Source: Bacillus timonensis
Lineage (GTDB): Bacteria > Bacillota > Bacilli > Bacillales > Bacillaceae_L
DNA: 64,000 nt
Assembly: GCF_000285535.1 (NCBI RefSeq)
Contig: NZ_HE610985.1
Span: 206,983-270,982 of the forward strand
Direction: 5' to 3'
Part shown: positions 8,553 to 17,584 of the stretch, one piece after another
Layout of the letters: every line of letters begins with the position of its first letter
How positions within the stretch are numbered: the stretch's first letter is position 1
Made by a program: the position numbers and the translations under genes
Notes under the pieces: generated by a model
What the model was told of the DNA's origin: nothing
The model's database searches: none
The model's input: the letters and a program-made list of their open reading frames with translations, nothing else

Positions 8553-9569
8553 ATGGCCAAAATGAGTGATGTTGCAAAATTAGCAAATGTTTCAAAAGCG
8601 ACTGTTTCACGGGTGTTGCAAAATCCAGAGACAGTCAAAGAACAAACCCGAAAAAAAGTGCTTAATGCAATCGAACAACTAAACTATCAACCTAATTTAC
8701 TTGCCAGACAATTTCGTAGAACGGAAACAAAAACAATACTTGTTGTTGTCCCAACCATTATGAATAACGTTTTCCCTCAAATTATTGGAGGAATCGATTC
8801 CGCGGCAAATGAGCTCGGTTATAAAGTTCTGTTAGGAAATACCAATCGAAATCCTGAGAAAACATTAATCTTTATTAATGAATTAAAGCAAAAACAGGTG
8901 GACGGTATGATTTTATTAACAATCCCCCTCGAAGAAAAGGTTATAACTGAGGTTGCAGCAAACTATCCTGTTGTTCTTACCTCGGATTACAATGAGGGAT
9001 TAAATATTCCAACTGTAGCCATTGACAATATTAGTAGTGGACGAGAAGCGACTGAACATCTGATTAAGCTTGGTCATAAAAGAATCGCTCATATTACTGG
9101 ACCACTTGAAATTTCAATAAGTAGGGATCGATTAAAAGGTTATCACCAAGCAGTGCTACAGTATGGAGTAGATGTAGATAGTTTGTTAGTACAAGAGGGT
9201 GACTACTCTTATGAATCCGGATATAATCAGATGCTAAAATTATTGGCCATAGAAAATCCACCGACTGCCGTGTTTGCTGGAAATGATGTGATGGCAATGG
9301 GTGTCGTGAAAGCTGCAAAAGCACAGGGACTCAAAGTACCGGAAGATATAGCTGTTGTAGGTTTTGACAATATTATGTTTTCAGATATTTTTGAGCCTGC
9401 TTTGACGACAATCGAACAACCATTTTTTGAAATGGGGAAACGCTCAATGGAGTTATTACTTCAGCAAATTAATGGAGAAAAGCTGACAAAAATAAAGCAT
9501 GTACTAAATGCGAGGTTAACGGTAAGAGATTCCTGCGGTTTTAATAAAGTAACAGTTATAGAAAAATAG
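8553..9569 (+). CDS. LacI-family transcriptional regulator
   Basis: This is a 338-residue regulator. The N-terminal helix-turn-helix is MSDVAKLANVSKATVSRVL with hinge LNYQPNLLARQFR. A periplasmic-binding-protein-like effector domain follows, including VDGMILLT, GHKRIAHITGP and PTAVFAGNDVMAMGV. ATG 8553 is chosen for AAGGAG upstream; the longer frame back to 8409 starts inside the promoter. It is transcribed toward the sugar operon at 9768, and matching operators lie before both. It is most likely the operon's repressor; the inducer is unknown. Confidence 0.9.
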   Translation: MAKMSDVAKLANVSKATVSRVLQNPETVKEQTRKKVLNAIEQLNYQPNLLARQFRRTETKTILVVVPTIMNNVFPQIIGGIDSAANELGYKVLLGNTNRNPEKTLIFINELKQKQVDGMILLTIPLEEKVITEVAANYPVVLTSDYNEGLNIPTVAIDNISSGREATEHLIKLGHKRIAHITGPLEISISRDRLKGYHQAVLQYGVDVDSLLVQEGDYSYESGYNQMLKLLAIENPPTAVFAGNDVMAMGVVKAAKAQGLKVPEDIAVVGFDNIMFSDIFEPALTTIEQPFFEMGKRSMELLLQQINGEKLTKIKHVLNARLTVRDSCGFNKVTVIEK

Positions 9570-9597
9570 TTTTATCGTTAATTTTTACACAACGAAA

Positions 9598-9611
9598 TGT
9601 AATCGGTTTCA
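9598..9611 (+). promoter_or_regulatory. LacI-type operator 2
   Basis: TGTAATCGGTTTCA shares the core AAYCGGTT with operator 1. It lies between the regulator and the sugar operon, 74 bp upstream of operator 3, which is close to seven helical turns. Confidence 0.6.
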
Positions 9612-9671
9612 ACACCTGCATTACGTTCGTCGCTTAACAACAAGGTTTTAGGCTGTTTTTTGATGAAATAA

Positions 9672-9685
9672 TGTAACCGGTTTAA
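9672..9685 (+). promoter_or_regulatory. LacI-type operator 3
   Basis: TGTAACCGGTTTAA matches operators 1 and 2. It lies about 95 bases before the first gene of the sugar operon. The operon promoter itself could not be assigned with confidence. An AAGGAGGTGA sequence just downstream (about 9696) has no usable start codon after it. Confidence 0.6.
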
Positions 9686-9767
9686 TCGATTTTTAAGGAG
9701 GTGAACAAAGCAACTTCGTTTACATAATCATTTTTAATAGAAAATTCTTAGTAAAGGGAGAGGTAAA

Positions 9768-10532
9768 ATGAAAAACATTCCGATTGGACTTCAAATGTTT
9801 ACACTAAGAGATGAGTGTAGTAATGACTTTTTAGGGACATTAGAAAAAGTCGCAGAACTCGGGTATCAAGGGGTTGAATTTGCTGGGTATTATGGTCTAC
9901 CTGCAAATGAGTTAAAAAAAGTGATCGATCATCTTGGTTTAAAAGCTACATCAAGTCATATTCCTATATCCTCTTTAGAAGAAAACTTACATGAGATTAT
10001 CGCCTACGAACATGCAATTGGAAACGACAAAATTGTTTGTCCATTCCTTCCTCCAGAACGACGAAAAGAAGAAGATTATCTACAACTAATTAATAGTTTG
10101 AATCATATTGGGCAAGAGTGTCAAAAAGAAGGAATTACATTCTGTTATCACAATCATGATTTTGAATTACAACTCCTATCGAATGGACGTACCGCACTTG
10201 AAACACTTCTATATGAAACAAATCCTGAATGGGTAAAAGCAGAGTTTGATATTTATTGGTTAACAAAAGTTGGTGAAGATCCGGTTCAGTGGTTGCAACG
10301 TTATCAAGGAAGAACACCACTTGTTCACTTAAAGGATATGACAACAGACGGTGAACAATTTTTCGCTGAATTAGGGACAGGTGGAGTAGATATAGACGCG
10401 GTATTAAAGCAAGGGGCAAACTCAAATGTGGAATGGTTCATTGTTGAACAAGATCGTTCAAGGCGCTCCCCACTTGAAAGTGTTGAAATGAGTATTCAAT
10501 ATTTGAAAAAAAAGTCAGTGCTTTCTAGTTAA
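9768..10532 (+). CDS. Sugar phosphate isomerase/epimerase (AP endonuclease 2-like TIM barrel)
   Basis: This 254-residue protein has the xylose-isomerase-like barrel. Visible marks are the N-terminal GLQMFTLRDECSNDF, the strand end GYQGVEFAGYYG, the metal-ligand segments CYHNHDFE, AEFDIYWL and VHLKDM, and the terminal EQDRS. Such enzymes isomerise or epimerise keto sugars, including 3-keto sugars made by Gfo/Idh dehydrogenases. Two such dehydrogenases lie downstream in the same operon. ATG 9768 has AAAGGGAGAGG upstream. The exact substrate cannot be read from sequence. Confidence 0.75.
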   Translation: MKNIPIGLQMFTLRDECSNDFLGTLEKVAELGYQGVEFAGYYGLPANELKKVIDHLGLKATSSHIPISSLEENLHEIIAYEHAIGNDKIVCPFLPPERRKEEDYLQLINSLNHIGQECQKEGITFCYHNHDFELQLLSNGRTALETLLYETNPEWVKAEFDIYWLTKVGEDPVQWLQRYQGRTPLVHLKDMTTDGEQFFAELGTGGVDIDAVLKQGANSNVEWFIVEQDRSRRSPLESVEMSIQYLKKKSVLSS

Positions 10533-10601
10533 GATATTAGTTAGTAATAGGTAACGAAGGTAGAACTTTACTTACTATATAAAAATTCAGGAGGTTAAAA
10601 A

Positions 10602-11906
10602 ATGAAAAAGCTGATTACTATTTTTACAGTTTTATCTGTTTTACTATTAGCTGCTTGTGGGTTGAATGGTGGTGGTTCAACAAGCGAATCATCATCTGGA
10701 AAGGCTGAGGACAGTAAAAGTAATGAGGGTAAAAAAGTGTTGGAATTCTGGCATATTGATCCAGGTGAAAAAGAAAAGATCTATGAAGAAGCTGTTGCTA
10801 GATTTGAAGAAAAACACCCGGATGTCGACGTAAAGGTTCTTCGCATTCCGAATGATGCTTTTAAACAAAAACTTTCTGTTGCAATGTCAGGTAACGAAGC
10901 TCCCGATGTGTTTAGTAACTGGGGTGGAGGTTGGTTAAAGAACTTTGTTGATCAAGGGAAGGTGTTAGATCTAACGGAATCAACCGATAAGGCTCATTTT
11001 AACGAACTTGCTCTTGATAATACAACCTTTGATGATAAAGTGTATGGTCTTCCTTTAGGTTTATCAATTGATGTTGTGTTTTACAATAAAGAAATTTTTG
11101 AAAAATACGGATTAACACCACCTAAAACATATGATGAATGGCTCTCAGTAATTGATACGTTAAAAGAAAACAATATTATTCCAATTGCTTTAGCAAATCA
11201 AACAAAATGGCCAGGGGCTTATCTGTTTATGAACTTTGCAAGTCGTATTGCAGGTCCTGAATTATTTGATAGCGCGTTTAATAGAAAAGGCAGAGGCTTT
11301 GATGATCCTGCATATGTTCAAGCAGGGGAATATCTACAAGAAATGGTTGAAAGGGAAGCGTTTAACCCTGGGTTTAATGGTGTCCCTTATGATGAAGGTC
11401 AAGGTCGCCAATTACTTTATTCCGGACAGGCTGCCATGATGGATATGACAATCTCTTTCGTAAACAACGTAAGACAAGAAGCACCTGAATTTGAAGAAAA
11501 ACTAGACTTTTTCTTATTCCCAACTGTTGAAGGTGGGAAAGGAGATCAAACCCAAGTTGGAGCTGCAACAGGACCGGTTTGGTCAGTAGCAAAAAACAGT
11601 AAATATCCTGATTTAGCTACCGAATTAGCAAAAGAATTAACAAGTGCAGAAACTGCTCAAAATTATATGGATCGTACAGGTTCACTATCTGCTATCCAAG
11701 ATATTAAACCAGCAGATGAATTTACAAAACGCTTTTATGAGATTGTTCAAGGAGCAACACATTTGCAAATGCCATATGATCAAACACTTCCACCAGAATT
11801 GGCAGAACTGCATAAAGATACGACTCAAGCCATATATGGATTGGATATGACTCCAGAAGAAGCCGCTAAGAAGATGGAAACAAAAGCGAAAGAAGTATTA
11901 GAGTAA
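10602..11906 (+). CDS. Sugar ABC transporter substrate-binding lipoprotein
   Basis: This is a 434-residue family 1 extracellular solute-binding protein. A signal peptide of about 19 residues ends in the lipobox LLAAC. A Ser/Gly-rich linker follows, and then the binding domain begins VLEFWHIDPGEKEKIYEEAV. ATG 10602 follows CAGGAGG at ideal spacing. It captures an unknown mono- or oligosaccharide for the two permeases downstream. The operon has no ATPase gene. Confidence 0.88.
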   Translation: MKKLITIFTVLSVLLLAACGLNGGGSTSESSSGKAEDSKSNEGKKVLEFWHIDPGEKEKIYEEAVARFEEKHPDVDVKVLRIPNDAFKQKLSVAMSGNEAPDVFSNWGGGWLKNFVDQGKVLDLTESTDKAHFNELALDNTTFDDKVYGLPLGLSIDVVFYNKEIFEKYGLTPPKTYDEWLSVIDTLKENNIIPIALANQTKWPGAYLFMNFASRIAGPELFDSAFNRKGRGFDDPAYVQAGEYLQEMVEREAFNPGFNGVPYDEGQGRQLLYSGQAAMMDMTISFVNNVRQEAPEFEEKLDFFLFPTVEGGKGDQTQVGAATGPVWSVAKNSKYPDLATELAKELTSAETAQNYMDRTGSLSAIQDIKPADEFTKRFYEIVQGATHLQMPYDQTLPPELAELHKDTTQAIYGLDMTPEEAAKKMETKAKEVLE

Positions 11907-11914
11907 CTATAAAA

Positions 11915-11939
11915 AAGGGAGAGGAGTTTTCTCTCCCTT
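11915..11939 (+). promoter_or_regulatory. Intergenic stem-loop after the binding-protein gene
   Basis: A 9-bp perfect stem AAGGGAGAG / CTCTCCCTT with a 7-base loop starts 8 bases after the stop codon and has no T-run. It parallels the stem-loop at 1255 in the first operon and probably sets binding protein above permease expression. Confidence 0.65.
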
Positions 11940-11967
11940 ACATATCCATAAAAAAGGAGGGGGATAT

Positions 11968-12918
11968 ATGATGGAAACAACAGAAGTTAAAGTAACGAAC
12001 ACAAGGTCAATTATAAATGTAGCAACTCGAACAAAGCAGAAAAAATTTAAGAGTGCTCTAACCATTGGATTGTTTGTAGCACCAGCGTTAATTGTATATT
12101 CCATTTATGTGATATACCCAATTTTAACAACGTTAATGTACAGCTTCTATGATTGGGATGGGATGGGAGTTGGAGTCTTTGTAGGATTACAAAACTATAT
12201 TGACTTATTCAAAGACGTCATTTTCTGGAAGGCACTTACAAACAATACCTGGGTTGTATTAACTTCCGTTTTTGTACAAATTCCTTTAGGTTTAATCATG
12301 GCCCTTATGCTGTTTGCGCCTATTAAAGGGATTAGGTTTTTCAGCAGTATTTACTTTTTCCCGTTTCTTATGTCAACAGTTGCAATCGGAATGTTATGGG
12401 TATTGATGTTTGACCCAATCAACGGAATGATAAATCAGTTTATTAATTTGTTTGGCTTTGAAAATGTTGCGTGGTTGAGCCAGACTAACACGGCACTTTT
12501 TGCTGTACTACTCGTAATTGTGTGGCAATTCGCACCCTTCTACATGATTCTTTTTAAAGCTGCGATTGTCGGAATTCCAGAAGATTTGTATGAAGCAGCG
12601 GAAATTGATGGGGCGAATCCTTTAACGAAGTTTTTTCGTATTACCCTTCCTTTATTAATGCCAACCATTGTTAGTTCTTCCATATTAGCAATAGTCGGGT
12701 CATTAAAGGCGTTTGATATTTTCTATATTATGACCGGCGGGGGTCCTAACCATGGGACAGAGTTATTAGGTACATACATGTTTAAGCAGGCATTTATTAA
12801 TTTTAACATGGGGTATGCTAGTGCCATTGCCTTTGTGATGTTCTTTGTTGCACTTTTTGTCACCATTATTATTCAAGTGATGGACTATTATCGCAAAAAG
12901 AGAGGGGCCTACGTATGA
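11968..12918 (+). CDS. Sugar ABC transporter permease (MalF type)
   Basis: This is a 316-residue CUT1 permease with a 30-residue polar N-terminus, six membrane helices and the EAA loop EAAEIDGANPLTKFFRITLP. ATG 11968 is preceded by AAGGAGGGGG. Its stop overlaps the start of the next permease by four bases (ATGA), so the pair is translationally coupled. Confidence 0.88.
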   Translation: MMETTEVKVTNTRSIINVATRTKQKKFKSALTIGLFVAPALIVYSIYVIYPILTTLMYSFYDWDGMGVGVFVGLQNYIDLFKDVIFWKALTNNTWVVLTSVFVQIPLGLIMALMLFAPIKGIRFFSSIYFFPFLMSTVAIGMLWVLMFDPINGMINQFINLFGFENVAWLSQTNTALFAVLLVIVWQFAPFYMILFKAAIVGIPEDLYEAAEIDGANPLTKFFRITLPLLMPTIVSSSILAIVGSLKAFDIFYIMTGGGPNHGTELLGTYMFKQAFINFNMGYASAIAFVMFFVALFVTIIIQVMDYYRKKRGAYV

Positions 12919-13736
12919 CGATTGGATTCAAAAAGATACCTCTATATGTCATTGCAGTTTTATTGCTAGTCTTCACAGGATTTCCGTTTTTATATATGAT
13001 CTCGACCTCTTTGAAGACACAGAGTCAATTTTTTGAAAAGCCATTTGCGTTGTTTTCATCTTTTAATCTGGAAAACTTCCAAACGGTCTTTGAAATGGGA
13101 TTAAGTCGTTACTTTCTTAATAGTATCGTAGTTTCCACTGTAGCCGTTTTTGCAGTGATGATTATTGCTTCTTTAGCAAGCTATCCATTAAGCAGAATGA
13201 AATTTAAATTGAATAAAGTTTTGTTTTTATTGTTTATTTCAGGGATGATGCTTCCTATTCATGCAACCCTAATTCCAATTTTTAAACTTTCGCAAAGCAT
13301 GGGTGTACTGGATACGATTTGGGCATTGCTTGGGCCGTATATTGCATTTAGTCTGCCAATTTCAATCTTTATTTTAACTCAATTTATGCAAGAAATTCCG
13401 AAATCACTAGAGGAAGCTGCCAAAATAGACGGATGCAATCACTTTCAGATTTTCTGGCGAGTACTTCTTCCAATGCTAACACCTGCTTTAATGACTGTAT
13501 TAATCTATAATTTCATTCATTTATGGAATGAATTTATCTTTGCCCTTGTCCTGATTTCTAGTCCAGAAAACATGACATTACCTCTAGGTTTACAAGACTT
13601 TAAAGGGGAATTTTCTGTGAATATTCCTGGATTGATGGCAGCATTGACACTTGCTAGTCTTCCAATCTTAGTCGTCTATCTTTTCTCACAAGAAAAAGTT
13701 GTAAAAGGACTTGCTGGCGGTGCAGTTAAGGAGTAA
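12915..13736 (+). CDS. Sugar ABC transporter permease (MalG type)
   Basis: This is a 273-residue permease with six membrane helices. The EAA-type loop EEAAKIDGCNHFQIFWRVLLP is present with its conserved Gly, and the C-terminus is the family's KGLAGGAVKE. ATG 12915 overlaps the previous stop. It forms the membrane channel with the preceding permease. Confidence 0.88.
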   Translation: MTIGFKKIPLYVIAVLLLVFTGFPFLYMISTSLKTQSQFFEKPFALFSSFNLENFQTVFEMGLSRYFLNSIVVSTVAVFAVMIIASLASYPLSRMKFKLNKVLFLLFISGMMLPIHATLIPIFKLSQSMGVLDTIWALLGPYIAFSLPISIFILTQFMQEIPKSLEEAAKIDGCNHFQIFWRVLLPMLTPALMTVLIYNFIHLWNEFIFALVLISSPENMTLPLGLQDFKGEFSVNIPGLMAALTLASLPILVVYLFSQEKVVKGLAGGAVKE

Positions 13737-13753
13737 AGAAAGGATGGCCAGAA

Positions 13754-14893
13754 ATGAAAAAAGTAAAAATCGGTGTGGTCGGTTGTGGCAATATTAGCGA
13801 TATTTATTTAACAAACTGTCAAACGTTTCAGAACCTCGAAGTAGTTGCTGTCTCAGATTTAGATTTGAATAAAGCTGCAGAAAAAGCATTGAAATATAAT
13901 ATCCGAAAGGTTCTATCTGTTCAGGAGCTACTAGCAGACCCTGAAATTGACCTTGTTATCAATTTAACAATTCCTCGTGCACATGCAGATGTTTGTTTGC
14001 AGGCTTTAGAGGCTGGAAAACACGTATATGTTGAAAAACCACTCTCAACAACCCTTAACGACGGTAATAAAATTTTAGAAAAAGCCGAAGAAAAAGGATT
14101 AATGATTGGTGCTGCTCCAGACACGTTTTTAGGAGGGGGCATACAAACTTGTAAAAAGTTGATCCAAGATGGGGCAATAGGCAAACCGATTGCAGCAACT
14201 GCATTTATGATGAAACATGGTCCGGAAAGCTGGCATCCTGATCCTGAATTTTTCTATCAAGACGGAGCTGGACCAATGTTTGATATGGGCCCATATTATA
14301 TTAATGTCCTTATTCAGCTAATAGGTCCTGTTCGCCGAGTAACAGGATCAACACAAATATCGGTACCTGAGCGAACCATTACGAGTAAGCCAAAATACGG
14401 AAAAAAGATTGAAGTCAATACACCTACACATGTCACAGGTATTCTTGATTTTGAAAATGGTGCAATTGGCACAATCATTACAAGTTTTGATGTGTGGGGT
14501 TCGAAAACACCGTATATTGAGATTTATGGAACAGAAGGAACATTAAGTGTTCCTGATCCAAATACATTTGGCGGACCTGTCATGATTCGCAAACCAGGTG
14601 AGGCCGATTGGGAGGAAGTGGGCTTAACTCACGGATTCATAGAAAATAGTCGGGGACTTGGGGTTGCTGATATGGCAGAAGCCATTCACTCAGGGAGACC
14701 TCTACGTGCATCAGGAAAACAGGCCTATCATGTACTTGAAGTGATGCATGGCATTTATGAATCTTCATTAAATGGTATGCATTATACGATGAAAAGTACT
14801 TTTGAGCAAGCTGCTCCACTTCCTGAAAACGGAATAGAAGAACTAGAGAATGATAAAGTTAAAACTTTTGAGGGAGGAACTAATAATGAGTAA
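13754..14893 (+). CDS. Gfo/Idh/MocA-family oxidoreductase
   Basis: This is a 379-residue NAD(P)-dependent sugar dehydrogenase. The Rossmann motif is VKIGVVGCGNISDIYL at the start. The catalytic EKP motif is in GKHVYVEKPLSTT, and a GPMFDMGPYY segment lies in the C-terminal domain, as expected for the family. ATG 13754 lies 17 bases after the permease stop. It differs clearly from the next gene, which is a second member of the family, so the two may catalyse successive or opposite redox steps. Confidence 0.85.
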   Translation: MKKVKIGVVGCGNISDIYLTNCQTFQNLEVVAVSDLDLNKAAEKALKYNIRKVLSVQELLADPEIDLVINLTIPRAHADVCLQALEAGKHVYVEKPLSTTLNDGNKILEKAEEKGLMIGAAPDTFLGGGIQTCKKLIQDGAIGKPIAATAFMMKHGPESWHPDPEFFYQDGAGPMFDMGPYYINVLIQLIGPVRRVTGSTQISVPERTITSKPKYGKKIEVNTPTHVTGILDFENGAIGTIITSFDVWGSKTPYIEIYGTEGTLSVPDPNTFGGPVMIRKPGEADWEEVGLTHGFIENSRGLGVADMAEAIHSGRPLRASGKQAYHVLEVMHGIYESSLNGMHYTMKSTFEQAAPLPENGIEELENDKVKTFEGGTNNE

Positions 14894-15938
14894 AGTAAAA
14901 GTGGGTATAATTGGATGTGGAAGTATAGCAAGACGTCGTCACCTTCCGGAGTATGCGGCACAAGAAAATGTTGAAATTGTTGCTGTCTGTGACATTGTTG
15001 AAGAACGTTCTATTGAAATGGCTGAATTATACGGGGCAATCGCATATGTGGATTATACGGAATTGCTAAAAAATGAAGACATTGATGCTGTAAGTGTTTG
15101 TTTACCAAATGCTTTACATGCGCCAGTTACGATTGATGCATTAAATGCAGGAAAGCATGTGCTATGCGAGAAGCCAATGGCTACATCGAGACGAGAAGCT
15201 GAGGAAATGATTCAAGCATCAATAGAAAACAATAAAAAGCTGATGATTGCTCATAATCAGCGCTTTGTTGCGTCACATGTAAAAGCAAAGCAAATACTTG
15301 ACAGTGGAGAAATTGGCAAAGTGTACAGTTTTAAAACAACATTCGGTCATCCTGGACCAGAACGATGGAGCATTGATGGTGCGACAAGTTGGTTTTTTGA
15401 TAAAGAACGAGCTTTTATTGGTGCAATGGGAGACCTCGGCGTACATAAGTCAGATTTAATTCGTTATTTGCTCGGCGAAATTGTTGAAGTTGGCTCATTT
15501 GTTGAGACAAATGCAAAGGAAAACACAGATGTCGATGATAATGCGGTTTGTATTCTTAAAACAGAAAACGGTGTGATCGGTACATTAACAGCAAGTTGGT
15601 CGTATGTTTCTGGAGGCGATAATTCAACAATTATTTATGGGGAAAATGGAGTACTAAGGCTAGAAGCTGACCCTGTACATTCATTAATCGTCGAATACAA
15701 AAACGGTGAAGTTGTGAAATATGAGCTAGATAAAATCCAATCAAATGAAGAAGGCGGACAAACCAATACGCATGTCATTGAAAACTTTGTAACCTGCATT
15801 ATCAATGACACTGTCCCACCAATCAGCGGGGAAGAAGGAATGAAATCACTTCAGGTAATATTAGCAGCACTTGAATCAAATGAAACGAAGCAAATTGTTC
15901 GAGTAAACACAGAAAAAGCTGCAATTTCACATTCTTAA
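14886..15938 (+). CDS. Gfo/Idh/MocA-family oxidoreductase, second copy
   Basis: This is a 350-residue protein. The Rossmann motif is KVGIIGCGSIARRRHLP, the catalytic motif is GKHVLCEKPMATS, and the later segment GDLGVHKSDLIRYLLG carries the usual His. ATG 14886 is chosen: GGGAGGA precedes it, and it overlaps the previous gene by 8 bases. A longer frame from 14850 lacks a site. It is the last gene of the LacI-regulated operon. With the isomerase it suggests oxidation, epimerisation or cleavage, and reduction of a sugar; this is inferred. Confidence 0.85.
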   Translation: MSKVKVGIIGCGSIARRRHLPEYAAQENVEIVAVCDIVEERSIEMAELYGAIAYVDYTELLKNEDIDAVSVCLPNALHAPVTIDALNAGKHVLCEKPMATSRREAEEMIQASIENNKKLMIAHNQRFVASHVKAKQILDSGEIGKVYSFKTTFGHPGPERWSIDGATSWFFDKERAFIGAMGDLGVHKSDLIRYLLGEIVEVGSFVETNAKENTDVDDNAVCILKTENGVIGTLTASWSYVSGGDNSTIIYGENGVLRLEADPVHSLIVEYKNGEVVKYELDKIQSNEEGGQTNTHVIENFVTCIINDTVPPISGEEGMKSLQVILAALESNETKQIVRVNTEKAAISHS

Positions 15939-16021
15939 TTTAGATTCTGTCAATTGTTGCAGTTAGATATTTCTACCTCAAGTATGGGGATTTAAAACAA
16001 AACTAAGAACTATAAATGTTA

Positions 16022-16062
16022 CCCTGACCACTTATGTTATGTAAGTAGTCAGGGCTTTTTTT
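16022..16062 (+). terminator. Intrinsic terminator of the second sugar operon
   Basis: A 12-bp stem CCCTGACCACTT / AAGTAGTCAGGG with one mismatch is followed by CTTTTTTT. Confidence 0.85.
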
Positions 16063-16167
16063 CGTTCCTTATAGATGTACAACTAATAAAACATATAAAT
16101 TTTTTGTAATTAATAAGTTGAACATATTTTCGGGTATATTATACAAAATAAACGGAGTTTGAGTTGA

Positions 16168-16359
16168 ATGGTATATCTTGGTCATAAACCAGATAAACAG
16201 AAAAATGCGATAAAACTAGATAGTGAAAGAGAAACTAAGGAATGGGACATGATGATTCATGAGTGCAATAAACAAACAAGAAAGGAGCTACTGATTTGGA
16301 CTTCAATCATCTTCCTAATCAAGATTCACCCATTTCTGGTACGGACTTCACCATTTTAG
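16168..16359 (+). CDS. Doubtful small open frame (63 aa)
   Basis: ATG 16168 has CGGAG about 10 bases upstream. The first 40 residues are polar and Lys/Glu rich. The last 20 are read from the overlapping start of the next gene in another frame and look artificial. No family is recognised. It may be the decayed start of a gene or noise. Confidence 0.25.
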   Translation: MVYLGHKPDKQKNAIKLDSERETKEWDMMIHECNKQTRKELLIWTSIIFLIKIHPFLVRTSPF

Positions 16360-16850
16360 ATTTTTGGAAATGGGGTTTCTCCAATGTACTCACTAATTCA
16401 TTAAGGGGTATTTTTGCTGAGTTTCTTGTTGGTGCGGCAATTGGCTCACTCAATGAAACTAGAATAGAATGGGACGCCTATGATTTAAATTACAAGGATA
16501 AAAAAATTGAAGTGAAATCTGCTGCCTTTATTCAAGCCTGGTATAAGGGAACACTTTCAAAAATTAGTTTTACGATTGGCCCCAAAAAGGAATACGACTA
16601 TCAAACAAATACCTATAGTCCAGAAGCGACAAGACATGCGGACCTATATGTATTTTGTTTATTACACGAAAAGAATCCTCAAATAGTGAACCCATTAGAT
16701 ACAAACCAATGGAAGTTTTATGTGGTGCCTACCGTAGAATTAAATACATATTTTCCTCATCAAAAAACAATCTCACTTTCGACATTAAAGAAAAAGTTTG
16801 AGCCCAAATTATTCTCTGAATTGAAGGCGGAAATTGACTCGATAATCTAG
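16296..16850 (+). CDS. PD-(D/E)XK nuclease-like protein of unknown role
   Basis: This is a 184-residue protein starting at TTG 16296, which has AAAGGAG exactly 8 bases upstream. Residues about 36-48 (SLRGIFAEFLVGAAIG) give the helix with a conserved Glu. WDAYDLNYKDKKIEVKSAA gives the Asp and the E-x-K of a PD-(D/E)XK active site. The rest is polar and includes HADLYVFCLL and NQWKFYVVPT. This pattern is found in a family of solitary bacterial proteins resembling restriction endonucleases. No methylase or helicase partner is adjacent. Nuclease activity is predicted from motifs only. Confidence 0.6.
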   Translation: MDFNHLPNQDSPISGTDFTILDFWKWGFSNVLTNSLRGIFAEFLVGAAIGSLNETRIEWDAYDLNYKDKKIEVKSAAFIQAWYKGTLSKISFTIGPKKEYDYQTNTYSPEATRHADLYVFCLLHEKNPQIVNPLDTNQWKFYVVPTVELNTYFPHQKTISLSTLKKKFEPKLFSELKAEIDSII

Positions 16851-16914
16851 AATTTTTTCTCCAGTTTAATAAGATTCTTTGAAGTGATACTGTATGTTAG
16901 AAGATAGAGATTGG

Positions 16915-17292
16915 GCATTTTTAAATGGGCTCTGTTTTAGGATGAAAAACACCAATACTAAAACTGGTTCAAGTTTTATCATTATTTCAAGTCTAACCAG
17001 ATAAAGGATTGCCTTGGACTATTGCTACACCTTAAATTTCTTGTTCTTAATCAACTAACTAGTAAAAGTAAACTAAGCGGAGGTTCTTCGGTTAGTTGGA
17101 GAATGGAGCTCGTTTTGGGTTATATAAGGGAAGGCTTTCCGATTATGCAAAGAAAATCGTGTCATTTTCGAATGTTTGGAGGCATTACCGGAATCTCACC
17201 GTTTATATAAGCCTTTTTTAAAAATAATTACGAATTAAGCGGAATTTGACAGTTTATTTTATTTATTAGTCCGAGTGCTTAACCTAATCCCC
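16915..17292 (+). repeat. Dispersed repeat, copy A (about 375 bp)
   Basis: This non-coding stretch matches 60820-61194 along its length. Shared landmarks in order are CTGTTTTAGG...AAAACACC, a GAATGGAGCTC-like piece, TTTCCGATTATGCAAAGAAAA, CCGGAATCT, TATATAAGCC and CTTAACCTAATCCCC. Spacing is similar but both copies have diverged. It has no open frame of note. It could be a non-autonomous mobile element or the relic of one; its ends are not sharply defined. Confidence 0.6.
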
Positions 17293-17501
17293 TTACCATA
17301 ATTGCATGCTATACGGGAATCAGCAGCTTTTTATCGACCAGCTTATAAAAATCAACAAGGTTGAACCGTTAACACGTAAATTATTTGCATTTTATATCAT
17401 TATCTTTATGTTATTTAATAAAATATCAAAATTTTCTCTTGAAATCCGAACGTATTGTATTATAATTTATTTATTGTTCGATATTTAATAATATACAACC
17501 C

Positions 17502-17566
17502 CCGTATAATCCCGGTAATATGGTCTGGGAGTCTCTACAGAGTGGCCGTAAATCACTCTACTATGG
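17502..17566 (+). ncRNA. Purine riboswitch aptamer, guanine type
   Basis: The region has the purine aptamer layout. P1 is CCGTA / TATGG, closing around TATAATC and CTATGG. P2 is CCCGG / CTGGG with loop TAATATGG. P3 is AGAGTG / CACTCT with loop GCCGTAAAT. The specificity base before TATGG (17561) is C, which selects guanine/hypoxanthine over adenine. A terminator follows and the downstream genes are a purine-type permease and phosphoribosyltransferase. Confidence 0.92.
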
Positions 17567-17584
17567 ACGGTGCTTCTGTTGATG

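Noticed and set aside
9690..9725. Perfect AAGGAGGTGA followed by an 8-codon GTG frame
   Set aside because: The GTG overlaps the ribosome binding site itself and the peptide is only eight residues; the isomerase has its own site further on.
17022..17488. Two small open frames (62 and 60 aa) after the nuclease-like gene
   Set aside because: They lie in repeat copy A and AT-rich leader DNA, lack ribosome binding sites and have no protein-like composition.
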